Shown: in pieces, positions 26,871-36,265 of the stretch | Layout of the letters: the number at the start of each line of letters is the position of its first letter | How positions within the stretch are numbered: position 1 is the first letter of the stretch | Origin: JACVRW01 sp963837445 | GTDB lineage: Bacteria > Actinomycetota > Thermoleophilia > Solirubrobacterales > Thermoleophilaceae | Length of the DNA stretch: 64,000 nt | Assembly: GCA_963837445.1 (NCBI GenBank) | Contig: CAWINK010000003.1 | Span: 310,001 to 374,000, forward strand | Direction of reading: 5' to 3' | Program-made: the position numbers and the translations under genes | The notes under the pieces: model-generated | What the model saw: only the letters and a program-made list of their open reading frames with translations | Database searches by the model: none | Told to the model about the DNA's origin: nothing

Positions 26871-28325
26871 AGCGCCGCCGCGCGCTCCACGAACTCACGC
26901 CAATTCCGGTGCGCCGCGGTGCGCCAGTCCGCGTCACGCTCTGGCTCGACACGCTCGCCGGCTGGGATCCGCGCGGCGATCTCCGCCGTGCCGGACCAGA
27001 GTCCTGCGCCCACCGCCGCGAGCGCAGCGGACCCGGCGGCGGTCGCGTCGACGGCGCCGCGCTGCACCGGCACGCCTGCGGCGTCGGCCTGAAGTTGCAG
27101 CAGCAGGTTGTTGCGTGTCAGTCCGCCGTCAACCCGCAGCGCCTCCACGGGGGTGTCGCGCCACCGCGTGGATCACGTCGGCGACCCGCCAGGCGATCGC
27201 CTCGAGCGCGGCTCGAGCCACATGGGCGGGACGCGTCCCGGCCGTGAGCCCGGCGAGGACCGCCCGGGCGTCCGGCCGCCACCAGGGCGCACCCAGGCCC
27301 GCGAGCGCGGGGAGCACGCGCACGCCACCAGCGTCCTCAACGCCGCTCGCGAGCGCGGCGAGCGCCGCCGGGTCGGCGGCGAGCCCGAGGTCGCGGCTGA
27401 GCCACTCGAGCAGCGCGCCCGCGGTGAAGACGCCGCCGTCGAGCGCGTACTCCACCCGCCCGTCCACGCGCCAGGCGACCGTGGGAAGCAGGCCGGTCTC
27501 CCCGGCGACGGGCCGCTTGTCGCCGACGTGCGCGAGCACGAACACGCCGGTCCCGTAGGTGGCTTTGACGAGGCCGGGCTGCGTGCACCCCGCACCGGCG
27601 AGCGCCGCTTGCTGGTCGACAACCCGCGCGCGCAGCGGCAGCTCCGCCGGCCCAGTCGGGATGACGCAGGGTGCCGAGGTCGCCGGCGCTGTCGCGGATC
27701 TCCGGCAGGGCCTCGATGCGGCACGCCGAACGCCTCGAGCAGCGCGGGTCCCAGTCGGGCTCGCCCGGAACGGCGAGCTGCGTGCGCGATGCAGTCGACG
27801 GGTCGGTTGTGAAGCCGGCGCCGAGCTGCTCGCAGAGCCACGCGTCCACGGTCCCGAGCCGCAGCGTGCCGGCGTGGCGAGCGCCTGCGCGACCGCGCGC
27901 TCGTGCTCGAGCAACCAGGTGAGCTTCCCGGCCGAGAAGTAGGGATCGAGCGGCATGCCGCTGCGCTCCCGCACCTCCTCGGCGCGACCGTCGGCCTCGA
28001 GCCGGTCGAGCACCTCCTGCGAGCGCTTGTCCTGCCAGGAAACGATCGGCGTGAGCGGCGTCGCCGGCTCTCGGCGTCCCACGCGAGCACCGACTCGCCC
28101 TGATGATCGAGCCCGCACGCCACAATCTCGCCGTCGGCCTGCGGCAGCAGTTCGGCCGACCGCGTCTACGACAGCCTCGAGCACGTCCTCGGGGCGCTGC
28201 TCGACCCAGCCCGGCTGGGGATGCTGGAGGGGCTTCTCGCGCCGCGCCTCGGCGAGCGGCCGGAGGTCCGAGTCGTACAGCACCGCTTTAACGGCAGAGG
28301 TTCCTTCGTCGATTCCGAGGAGCAG
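26867..28325 (-). CDS. FGGY-family carbohydrate kinase, glycerol/xylulose kinase-like (frameshifted)
   Basis: Sugar or polyol kinase of the FGGY/ASKHA fold. The phosphate-1 loop (LLLGIDEGTSAVKAVLYD), HPQPGWVEQ, ACGLDHQGESVLAWD, PIVSWQDKRS, the adenosine block ATYGTGVFVL and the C-terminal VDGGLTRNNLLLQLQAD are all recognisable, in several frames. The start is unclear: an in-frame TGA lies at 28338-28340 and no ATG/GTG follows, so either CTG at 28325 is used or a frameshift hides an upstream GTG near 28370. Glycerol kinase-like features dominate, but the actual substrate may be another polyol. Confidence 0.82.
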
Positions 28326-28370
28326 TTGTTGCTGCGTTCAGAACGACCTCGCAGGCTGGTAGCCACGTTA

Positions 28371-28399
28371 TTGACAGCCATCCGATCCGCGGCCATAAG
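28371..28399 (+). promoter_or_regulatory. Sigma-70-type promoter of the amine operon
   Basis: A perfect -35 TTGACA (28371-28376), a 17-nt spacer and a -10-like CATAAG (28394-28399) precede the permease gene, whose AGAGGAGG ribosome site is at 28444-28451. This would drive the whole six-gene operon to 34934. Confidence 0.6.
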
Positions 28400-28431
28400 G
28401 TCGCAGCGTCACGCCATTTTGGCCGACCCGC

Positions 28432-28445
28432 CTGGCTAACGCCAG
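28432..28445 (+). promoter_or_regulatory. Hairpin touching the permease ribosome site
   Basis: CTGGC (28432-28436) and GCCAG (28441-28445) pair around TAAC. The right arm overlaps the first bases of the AGAGGAGG ribosome site (28444-28451), so folding could modulate translation of the first operon gene. Short stem; tentative. Confidence 0.3.
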
Positions 28446-28458
28446 AGGAGGTAGTGGA

Positions 28459-30101
28459 ATGACGACTCCGGAGACCCCGGCGACTCCCGAAGTCCGAGGA
28501 TCGCAGACCGAGGCACCGACGAGCGGCGGCTCGCCGACCTCGGCTACAAGCAGGAGCTCCACCGCGCGTGGAGCGGGTTCTCGAACTTCGCGATCTCGTT
28601 CACGATCATCTCGGTCCTCGCCGGGACCTTCACGACCTTCGCGTTCGCCTGGCAGAACGGCGGCCCGATCGCCATCTCGATCGGATGGCCGGTGCTCTGC
28701 TCCTTCGTCCTCATGGTCGCGTGCTCGATGGCCGAGCTGACGTCGAGGTATCCCGACCGCGGGCGGGCCCTACTGGTGGGCCACGACCTTGGCGGCAAGG
28801 GCTGGGGTTGGTTGACCGGCTGGTTCAACATCGTCGGCCTGGTCGGCATCGTGGCGTCGGTGGCCTACGGCGCGCGACCTTCCTGAACGCCACACTCGGC
28901 TCTCTACGGCGTCGAGATCTTCGGGATGAACTTCGCCGACTGACGAGCACATCCTCGCGAGACCTGGCTGCTGTTCTTCCTGATCGTGTTCCTCCACACG
29001 CTGGTCAACATCTTCGCTGACCGCACCTGGTGCCGTCCTGAACAACATGTCCGTTGGGGTGCACGTCGTCGGCGTGGCAGTGATCATCGGGATGCTGGTG
29101 TTCGTGCCCGACACCACCAGAGCGCGAACTTCGTCTTCAGCGAGCGCATCAACAACTCCGGCTTCGCGAGGTCCACGCATCGGCTTCTGGTTCCTCGTCC
29201 TGCCGATCGGCTTCCTGCTGACGAAGTACACGATGACGGGGTTCGACGCCTCTGCGCACACCTCCGAGGAGACACGTGGAGGCCGCGAACAGCAGCGGCG
29301 CAGGGCGTCTGGCGGTCCGTCTTCTGGTCGGCGCTCATCGGCTGGTTCGTGCTGCTGGCGATCACGTTCGCCGCGACCGACGTGGCAGGCGGTCAACGAT
29401 GGCGCGGGCTCGTCGCTGGCGATCTTCAGAAGTGCGCTGGATTCGTGGGCCGAGAAGCGGTCGTCCTGATAATCTCCACGGTCGGGCAGCTCTTCTGCGG
29501 AGTGGCGTGCGTGACAAGCGCCTCGCGGATGACGTTCGCATTCTCGCGCGACAATGGGATGCCGTTCTGGGGGCTGTTGCGCCGCGTGGACGACAGGGTG
29601 CCGAAGTACGCCGTGATGGCTTCGGTCTGCCTCGCTGCGCATCGCGATCCCGGCGCTGTTCGGGCAGAGAACGACTTCCCATACGCTTTCTTCGCGGTCG
29701 TCTCGATCGCACGTGTCGGGCTCTACATCGCCTACATGATCCCGATCTACCTGACGCTGGCGGATGGGCGACGCTTTCGAGCCCGGTCCGTGGACGCTCG
29801 GCAAGAAGTACAAGTGGATGAACGCGCTTCTCGATCATCTGCGTCGGCCGTCGTCCTGATCGCTCTCTGCCTGCCGTTCACGCCCGCCGGAGTGCCGTGG
29901 CGCGACGAGTTCGACTGGAAGTCGTGAACTACGCGCCAATCACGGTGATCGTGGTGATCGCCGCCGTCGGTCTCTGGTGGATGCTGGGCGCGAAGCAAAG
30001 TTCCGGGCGCACGGCGAGGCGGCCCACGCCAGGCCGACGACACGATCGACCCGGAGTCCACAGCGGAAAGCAAGCGTAGGTCAGTAGCCTCGGGCGCGTG
30101 A
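28459..30101 (+). CDS. Amino acid/amine permease, APC superfamily (heavily frameshifted)
   Basis: Inner-membrane transporter with about 12 helices. Typical APC segments are visible in successive frames: the TM1 block WSGFSNFAISFTIISVLAG, GWLTGWFNIVGLVGIVAS, LLTKYTMTGFDASAHTSEET, and CGVACVTSASRMTFAFSRD. It probably imports the amine or amino acid used by the downstream enzymes. More than ten frame changes occur between 28500 and 30030. The ATG at 28459 has a strong AGAGGAGG site. After correction the gene ends with TGA at 30099-30101, overlapping the GTG start of the glutamine synthetase-like gene (GTGA), so the whole operon is translationally linked. Confidence 0.83.
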
Positions 30102-31426
30102 CGCTCGACGACCTCCGACAGGCAGCCGATGACGGGACGGTCGACACCGTTCTGCTCGTCGTCGCCGACATGGAGGGGCGCCTCCAGGGCAAGCGGCTGA
30201 CGGCGCGTCACTTCCTCGACGAGGTCGCCGAGCACGCGGCCGAGGGCTGCAACTACCTGCTGGCGGTCGACGTGGACATGAACACCGTCGAGGGGTACGC
30301 GATGTCGTCGTGGTCGCGCGGCTACGGCGACTTCGTCATGCGGCCCGACCTCGACACGCTGCGGATGATCCCGTGGCACCCGGGGACCGCGCTTCTCATG
30401 GCGGACCTCGTCTGGGAGGACGGGAGCGACGTGGTCGCCTCGCCCCGGCAGATCCTGCGGCGACAGCTCGACCGCCTCGCGGAGCGCGGCTGGAGCGCGG
30501 CGGCGGGCACCGAGCTCGAGTTCATCCTGTTCAATGAGAGCTACGAGGACGCCTGGCGAAAGGGCTACCGCGATCTCGACCCGGCCAACCTCTACAACGT
30601 CGACTACTCAATGCTCGGGACCGCGCGCGTGGAGCCCCTGATCCGGCGCATCAGGAACTCGATGGTGGGCGCGGGCATGCGGGTCGAGAACTCGAAGGGC
30701 GAGTGCAACTTCGGCCAGCACGAGATCAACTTCCGTTACGGCCCCGCGCTCATCGCCGCCGATGAGCACGTGATCTACAAGAACGGCGCGAAGGAGATCG
30801 CGGCGCAGGAGGGCCAGGCGATCACGTTCATGGCGAAGTGGAACGAGCGGGAGGGGAACTCGTGCCACATCCACCTGTCGATCGCCGGCGGCGACGGCCG
30901 CAACGTGTTCGGGGACGACGAGCCCCTGTTCGAGCATTTCGTGGCGGGCCAGCTGGCGCATCTCGAGGAGCTGACGATGTTCTTCGCGCCGCAGGTGAAC
31001 TCGTACAAGCGCTTCGTTCCGGGTTCGTTTGCGCCAACGGCCGTGGCGTGGGGCAAGGACAACCGCACCTGCTCGATGCGGGTGGTCGGCCACGGGCAGG
31101 GCCTGCGGGTGGAGAACCGGCTGCCGGGCGCGGACGTGAACCCCTACCTGGCGCTCGCGGCGATGATCGCGGCGGGGCTCAACGGGGTGGATCAGAGCCT
31201 CGAGCTCGAGCCAGCGCTCGAGGGGAACGCGTACGAGTCGAACAAGGCGCGCGTGCCGCACACGCTGTACGCAGCGCGCGACCTGTTCGAGGGCTCGGCG
31301 TTCGCACGGGAGGCGTTCGGCGAGGAGGTCGTGGACCACTACCTCAACCGGGCGCGGATCGAGCTGGAGTCCTACGAGGCCGCGGTCACCGACTGGGAGA
31401 AGTACCGGGGATTCGAGCGGCTATGA
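30098..31426 (+). CDS. Glutamine synthetase-family gamma-glutamyl-amine ligase (PuuA/GlnA4-like)
   Basis: 442-residue GS-I-fold ligase. Active-site segments: ELEFILF, GECNFGQHEINFRYG, the HxH-type NSCHIHLS, the ATP/phosphate block NSYKRFVPGSFAPTAVAWG and NPYLALAAMIAAGLNGV near the C-terminus. The context (permease, PuuD-like hydrolase and aldehyde dehydrogenase) argues that it ligates glutamate to an amine (polyamine, ethanolamine or another primary amine) using ATP, rather than making glutamine for assimilation. The gene is intact, starts at GTG 30098 overlapping the permease, and ends ATGA with the next gene. Confidence 0.9.
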   Translation: MTLDDLRQAADDGTVDTVLLVVADMEGRLQGKRLTARHFLDEVAEHAAEGCNYLLAVDVDMNTVEGYAMSSWSRGYGDFVMRPDLDTLRMIPWHPGTALLMADLVWEDGSDVVASPRQILRRQLDRLAERGWSAAAGTELEFILFNESYEDAWRKGYRDLDPANLYNVDYSMLGTARVEPLIRRIRNSMVGAGMRVENSKGECNFGQHEINFRYGPALIAADEHVIYKNGAKEIAAQEGQAITFMAKWNEREGNSCHIHLSIAGGDGRNVFGDDEPLFEHFVAGQLAHLEELTMFFAPQVNSYKRFVPGSFAPTAVAWGKDNRTCSMRVVGHGQGLRVENRLPGADVNPYLALAAMIAAGLNGVDQSLELEPALEGNAYESNKARVPHTLYAARDLFEGSAFAREAFGEEVVDHYLNRARIELESYEAAVTDWEKYRGFERL

Positions 31427-32145
31427 GCGTGACACGCCCGGTCATCGGCATCTGCGCCGCGATTGAGAGCGCAAGCTGGGCCGCGTGGGAGGTGGAGGTG
31501 AACCTCTCCCCGCGCACGTACTCGCTGGCGGTGCAGCGGGCGGGCGGGCTTGCAGTGATCCTCCCGCCGGACGACGTCGTGGCCGAGTCGCCCGACGAGC
31601 TGCTCGACATGATCGACGCCCTGATCCTCGCCGGCGGGTCCGACATCGATCCTGCGAGCTACGGGGCGCGCCCGCATCCGGAGACGCGCGACACGCGCCC
31701 CGAGCGCGACCGCTTCGAGATAGCGGTCGGCACGCGCGCGCTCGAGCGCGACATGCCGGTGCTCGGGATCTGCCGCGGCATGCAGATGCTGAACGTGATC
31801 CAGGGCGGGACGCTCAACCAGCACCTGGGCTTGGAGCTCCACCGGCACACTCCTGGGGTCTTCACGGACCACGGTGTCCGGCTCGAGTCCGGATCGCTCG
31901 CGACGCGGGTGGTGGGCCACGAGCGCATCGAGGTGGCGTCGGCGCATCATCAGGGCCTCGAAGAGTTGGGTGAGGGCGTCGTGGCAAGCGGCTGGGCCGA
32001 TGACGGCATCGTCGAAGCGGTCGAGCTCCCCGGCCACGGCTTCGCTGTTGGAGTGCTGTGGCACCCGGAGGAGGACGAGCAAAGTCGCGTGGTCGGGTCG
32101 CTCGTGGCCGAGGCGCGAGATCGACTGAAGGCTTCGACACGGTGA
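31423..32145 (+). CDS. Gamma-glutamyl-gamma-aminobutyrate hydrolase-like class I amidase (PuuD-like, peptidase C26)
   Basis: 240-residue class I glutamine amidotransferase-fold hydrolase. The nucleophile elbow GICRGMQ places the catalytic cysteine at C117; GGSDIDPASYG and the C-terminal WHPEED supply the oxyanion and His-Glu parts. In the Puu pathway this enzyme releases glutamate from the gamma-glutamylated carboxylic acid, completing the cycle begun by the ligase upstream. The ATG overlaps the ligase stop (ATGA) and its own stop overlaps the next start (GTGA). The gene is intact. Confidence 0.92.
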   Translation: MSVTRPVIGICAAIESASWAAWEVEVNLSPRTYSLAVQRAGGLAVILPPDDVVAESPDELLDMIDALILAGGSDIDPASYGARPHPETRDTRPERDRFEIAVGTRALERDMPVLGICRGMQMLNVIQGGTLNQHLGLELHRHTPGVFTDHGVRLESGSLATRVVGHERIEVASAHHQGLEELGEGVVASGWADDGIVEAVELPGHGFAVGVLWHPEEDEQSRVVGSLVAEARDRLKASTR

Positions 32146-33502
32146 TTCAGGTCGTAGAACCCGCAACCGCCGAGGTGATGGCCGAGATCCCGCAGGCGGG
32201 CGTCGAGGAGACCGACACCGCCGTCGCGCGCGCCAAGGAGGCGTTCCCGTCGTGGCGTGCCGTGGCGCCCGGCGACCGCTCCGCGCTGCTGCACCGGCTC
32301 GCGAACGCACTCGAGGAGAACCTCGAAGACCTCGCCCGGCTCGAGGCGCGCAATGCCGGAAAGCCGATCTCCGACGCCCGCGGCGAGATGGGCATGGTGG
32401 TGGAGACCTTCCGCTACTACGCCGGCGCGCCCGAGCGAATGACCGGCCGCACGATCCCGGTGGCCGGCGGCGTGGACATGACCTTCCGCGAGCCGCTCGG
32501 CGTGGTCGGCCTGATCACGCCCTGGAACTTCCCGCTCACGATCGCCTCGTGGAAGATGGCGCCGGCGCTCGCGGCGGGCAACACGATCGTCCTGAAGCCC
32601 GCCGAGCTGACGCCGCTCACCGCCATCGAGTTCGAGCGGATCGCGCTCGAGGCCGGCGTGCCCGAGGGTGTGGTGAACGTGGTGGCGGGGCCGGGCTCGG
32701 TCTGCGGGCAGCGCCTCGTGGAGCACGAGGACGTGGCCAAGATCGCCTTCACCGGCTCCACCGAGGTCGGGCCGCCGCATCGCGGCGGGGGCGGCGGGCA
32801 CGATCAAGCGGGTCACGCTCGAATTGGGCGGCAAGTCCGCGAACGTGGTCTACGCCGACGCCGATCTCGAGAAGGCCGCCGTCGGCGGCGCCGGGCGCCG
32901 TGTTCGGCAACGCCGGCCAGGACTGCTGCGCGCGCTCGCGCATCCTCGTCGAGCGCTCCGCGCTCGATCGCTTCATGGAGGTGCTCGAGGAGTCGGTCGA
33001 GGCGATCAAGGTGGGTGACCCGCTCGACGAGTCCACCGAGATGGGACCGCTGATCTCGGAGGGGCAGCGCGAGACCGTCTCGTCGTTCGTGCCCGACGAT
33101 GCGCCCGTGGCGATCCGCGGGAGCGCACCGGACGGCCCCGGCTTCTGGTTCCCGCCCACGGTCCTGTGCCCGGTCTCCAACACGGATCGGGCCGCGGCCG
33201 AGGAGATCTTCGGCCCGGTGGCGGCGGTGATCCCGTTTCGCGACGAGGAGGAGGCGATCCGGCTCGCCAACGAGACGATCTACGGCCTCTCGGGCTCCGT
33301 GTGGACTCGCGACGGCGCCAAGGCGCTGCGCACGGCGCGCGCGATCGATAGCGGCGTGGTCTCGATCAACTCGAACACGTCCGTGCGCGTGTCCACGCCG
33401 TTCGGCGGTTTCAAGCAGTCCGGCTACGGCCGCGAGCTCGGGCCCGACGCGCTCGACCACTACAGCGAGGTCAAGAACGTCTACTACGCGACGGAGGGGT
33501 GA
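32142..33502 (+). CDS. NAD(P)+-dependent aldehyde dehydrogenase (PuuC-like; two +1 frameshifts)
   Basis: ALDH superfamily enzyme of ~450 residues. Conserved parts: TPWNFPLTIASWKMAPALAA, the Rossmann FTGSTEVG, the general base glutamate in LELGGKSAN, the catalytic cysteine in GNAGQDCCARSR, EEIFGPV and PFGGFKQSGYGRE. It probably oxidises the gamma-glutamylaminoaldehyde to the acid before the PuuD-like step. Frames shift near 32772 and 32890. Total length leaves remainder 2, matching exactly two single-base insertions. The start GTG overlaps the hydrolase stop, and the stop overlaps the SDR start. Confidence 0.9.
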
Positions 33503-34245
33503 TGGCCCGGCTCGACGGCAAGGTGTGCGTGATCACTGGGGCGGCGAGCGGCATCGGCGCCGAGACGGCCCGGCGCTTCAAGGAGGAGGGCGCGACGGTG
33601 GTGGGCGTGGACCTCTCGGAGAACGCGGAGGGTGACCTCGCCATCCAGGCGGACGTGGCCGACGAGGAGCAGGTGCGCAGCATGTACACGCGCGCACGCG
33701 AGGAGTTCGGCCACGTGGACGTGCTCTTCAACAACGCCGGCATCTCGCCGCCTGACGACGTGTCGGTGCTGGAGACCTCGCTCGAGGCCTGGCAGCGGGT
33801 GCAGGACGTGAACCTCAAGTCCGTCTTCCTCTGCTGCAAGCACGGCATCCCGCACCTGCTCGACGCGGGCGGCGGATCCGTGATCAACACGGCGTCGTTC
33901 GTGGCGGTGATGGGGGCGGCCACGTCGCAGATCTCGTACACCGCCTCGAAGGGCGGCGTGCTGTCGCTGTCCCGCGAGCTGGGGGTGGAGTTCGCGCGCC
34001 AGGGCGTGCGCGTGAACGCGCTCTGCCCGGGTCCGGTCAACACGCCGCTCCTACAGGAGCTCTACGCCAAGGACCAGGAGGCGGCGCAGCGCAGGCTCGT
34101 GCACGTGCCGATGGGCCGGTTCGCGGAGCCGCGCGAGATCGCGAACGGCGTGCTGTTCCTGGCGAGCGACGAGTCCTCTTACGTGACCGCGCAGACCTTC
34201 CTCGTGGACGGCGGGCTCTCCGGGGCATACGTGACCCCGGAGTGA
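33502..34245 (+). CDS. Short-chain dehydrogenase/reductase (SDR)
   Basis: 247-residue classical SDR. The cofactor motif is TGAASGIG (residues ~12-19), NNAG follows at about residue 80, the active-site YTASKGG carries the Tyr-Lys pair, and the PG motif is CPGPVNTP. A C-terminal VDGGLSGAY closes the fold. D38 (GVDLS) after beta-2 favours NAD(H). It sits inside the amine operon with TGATG overlap upstream and GTGA overlap downstream. It may oxidise or reduce an alcohol/carbonyl intermediate of the same pathway. The gene is intact. Confidence 0.9.
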   Translation: MARLDGKVCVITGAASGIGAETARRFKEEGATVVGVDLSENAEGDLAIQADVADEEQVRSMYTRAREEFGHVDVLFNNAGISPPDDVSVLETSLEAWQRVQDVNLKSVFLCCKHGIPHLLDAGGGSVINTASFVAVMGAATSQISYTASKGGVLSLSRELGVEFARQGVRVNALCPGPVNTPLLQELYAKDQEAAQRRLVHVPMGRFAEPREIANGVLFLASDESSYVTAQTFLVDGGLSGAYVTPE

Positions 34246-34934
34246 GAGTTCTCTCCGTAGTCCACGAGCTTGACGCCGGGTCTGGCGTGTTCGGCGATGC
34301 TGGAGCTGAGCTCCTCACCTGGGTGCCGAGCGCCGCGCCGCCGCCCAGCACTGAGGGGATCGACGCGCTCATGGTCTTCGGGGGCTCGATGCATCTCGAT
34401 CAGAACGACGAGCACCCATGGCTAACACCCGAAAAGGAGTTTCTTCGCGAGCAGCTTGAGCGCGGTACGCCCATCCTTGGTGTCTGCCTCGGGAGCCAAC
34501 TCTTGGCCGAGGCTGCCGGCGCGTCCCCCTATCGCTCGCCCGAGCCGGAGATCGGCTGGTACGACATCGAGATCACCGAGGCCGGCGCCGCCGACCCGGT
34601 TTTAGGTCCGCTCGCCCCGTCGGTGGAGCTGTTCGAATGGCACCATTACGTGGCGCCGCTGCCGCCCAACGCGGTGGAGCTCGCACGGACGCCCCAGTGT
34701 GTTCAGGCGTTTCGCATCGAAGGGAAGCCCGCGTGGGGGTTGCAGTTCCACGCCGAGGTCACGCGCGATGACCTGTTCTCGTGGTTGGACGGATGGGAGA
34801 GGTCGGAGGCGCCACAGACGGGTCTCGACCCTGAGCAGATCCGCGCCGCCAGCGAACAGCGCATCGAGGGGCAGAACGAGATCGGCCGGGGACTCGCCGC
34901 GCGGTTCCTGGCCGAAGCCGCCCGCGCCGCTTAG
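34242..34934 (+). CDS. Class I glutamine amidotransferase-like protein
   Basis: 230-residue stand-alone GATase1 domain of the GMP-synthase-like group. The nucleophile elbow is GVCLGSQLL and the catalytic pair follows in LQFHAEVT. Unlike the PuuD-like gene two positions upstream it has the short GFGGSMHLD-like loop (VFGGSMHLDQND). As the last gene of the operon it may hydrolyse another gamma-glutamyl amide or supply ammonia; its partner is unknown. The GTG at 34242 overlaps the SDR stop. The gene is intact and followed by a 50-bp gap before a convergent membrane protein gene. Confidence 0.87.
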   Translation: MRVLSVVHELDAGSGVFGDAGAELLTWVPSAAPPPSTEGIDALMVFGGSMHLDQNDEHPWLTPEKEFLREQLERGTPILGVCLGSQLLAEAAGASPYRSPEPEIGWYDIEITEAGAADPVLGPLAPSVELFEWHHYVAPLPPNAVELARTPQCVQAFRIEGKPAWGLQFHAEVTRDDLFSWLDGWERSEAPQTGLDPEQIRAASEQRIEGQNEIGRGLAARFLAEAARAA

Positions 34935-34984
34935 CTCACTTGATCCAGATTTGCCCCGGCTAGCCGCCGCTAACTGAGATGGAG

Positions 34985-35719
34985 TCAGCCGGGCGGCCCG
35001 GACCCGGGCTCCTCGGTGCCCGTGGTTGGGGCCGCCACGGGCTCGCGATGGAGTGACTTCAGCTCGAAGTACATGACCGCGGCCGCGAGTGCGCTCAGCG
35101 GGGCGACGAGTAGACGCACGATCAGGTCCGCTACGGCGTAGCCCGCGAACGAGTCGGCGACGTCGTTGGCGATGGCTTGAATCACCGCCCCGACGATGAA
35201 CTGGAGGAGGAACAGGACGATGATCACGCCGAACACCTGGAGCGCGGTTCCGCGGACCAGTTCGATGCTGCGTCGGAACGCGTCGATCACTCCGGGTCGC
35301 TCGATCACGATCACCGGCGCAACCACGGCGAAGAAGGTCAGGACGATCAGGCCGGGGATGATGAACAGGACGAAACCGATCAGGAACGCGAGCCCTGCGA
35401 GGACGCCTGCCAGGAACAGCGGCAGGATCACGGGTGCGGCTGAGCGCAGCAGGGTGCTGACCTTGTAGTCGCGCTTGCCGTCAAGAATGTCGCGCGCGGC
35501 CTCGACCACCATGCCCTGGAACCAGTAGCTGGCGATCGTTCCGACGACGAGTATCAGCAGCACGCCGGCAAGGCTCACGTCACCCGAATAGACGATTCCG
35601 TTGATGATCGCCACCGGTACGAACACCACCAAGGCCGCCGGGATCAGCAGGGTGAACTGGTCGCGGTAGATCTCGAAGATTCGTTCGAAGACCCGTGCGG
35701 TATCGAGCTTCGCGTTCAT
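34985..35719 (-). CDS. Multi-pass membrane protein (glycerophosphodiester phosphodiesterase membrane-domain-like)
   Basis: 244-residue protein with a conserved cytoplasmic start (ARVFERIFEIYRDQFTLLIP) and about six hydrophobic helices, then a short acidic/proline-rich tail. The pattern resembles the membrane domain found alone or attached to glycerophosphodiester phosphodiesterases (DUF975/DUF7847-like). No catalytic residues are evident. The ATG at 35719 is 30 bp from the divergent YqgE/AlgH-like start. Function unknown; a membrane scaffold or transport role is possible. Confidence 0.72.
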   Translation of the reverse strand: MNAKLDTARVFERIFEIYRDQFTLLIPAALVVFVPVAIINGIVYSGDVSLAGVLLILVVGTIASYWFQGMVVEAARDILDGKRDYKVSTLLRSAAPVILPLFLAGVLAGLAFLIGFVLFIIPGLIVLTFFAVVAPVIVIERPGVIDAFRRSIELVRGTALQVFGVIIVLFLLQFIVGAVIQAIANDVADSFAGYAVADLIVRLLVAPLSALAAAVMYFELKSLHREPVAAPTTGTEEPGSGPPG

Positions 35720-35749
35720 GCCGCAGAATGTACGGAGGTGGACGAAAGC

Positions 35750-36265
35750 GTGCGTGGACATCTTCTGATCGCGGCGCCGTCGCTGTTCGACTACTTCCGG
35801 CGCACGGTCGTGCTGGTGCTGGAGCACACCGACGACGGCGCGATGGGCGTGGTGCTGGGCCGCAGCTCGGAGACGCGCGTGGCGGATGCAGTGCCGGCAC
35901 TGGCCGAGCTGCCCGGCGCGGACGACCTCGTGCACCTGGGCGGGCCGGTCTCACCGCAGTCGGTGGTGGCCCTCGGCGAGTTCGGTCGCCCTGAGGAGGC
36001 CGGCACGCAGGTGGTGGGCTCGCTCGGCACGCTCGACCCGGACGGGGCGAACGACTCACTGGTGCGGCTGCGCGTCTACGCGGGCTACGCCGGTTGGGGT
36101 CCGGGCCAGCTCGACGGCGAGCTCGACGAGGGCGCGTGGATCGTCCAGGAGGCCGATCCGGCGGACCCGTTTCGCCCGGGGGACATCTGGTCCGACGCCC
36201 TCGAGCGCAAGGGTGGCCGCTATCGCCTGATGGCCACCATGCCGGCAGATCCCTCGCTGAACTAG
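35750..36265 (+). CDS. YqgE/AlgH family protein (DUF179)
   Basis: 171-residue protein with the family signature LLIAAPSLFDYFRRTVVLVLEH and the later VHLGGPV and FVAGYAGWGPGQL-type segment (YAGYAGWGPGQLDGEL). The family is widespread and of uncertain function. GTG 35750 is preferred to GTG 35738 because the GGAGG at 35734-35738 directly touches the earlier codon but lies 11 bp from the later one, and family members begin at this point. It is divergent from the membrane protein and convergent with the GST-like gene (4-bp overlap). Confidence 0.9.
   Translation: MRGHLLIAAPSLFDYFRRTVVLVLEHTDDGAMGVVLGRSSETRVADAVPALAELPGADDLVHLGGPVSPQSVVALGEFGRPEEAGTQVVGSLGTLDPDGANDSLVRLRVYAGYAGWGPGQLDGELDEGAWIVQEADPADPFRPGDIWSDALERKGGRYRLMATMPADPSLN

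Noticed and set aside
28459..30101. Programmed frameshifting in the permease gene
   Set aside because: More than ten shifts at unrelated sites with no slippery sequence or stimulator, and similar shifts in many unrelated neighbours, fit consensus error better.
19553..35000. Genomic island of the amine region
   Set aside because: The GC-rich composition looks like the surroundings, and there is no integrase, att repeat or tRNA-borne duplication beside tRNA-Ser.
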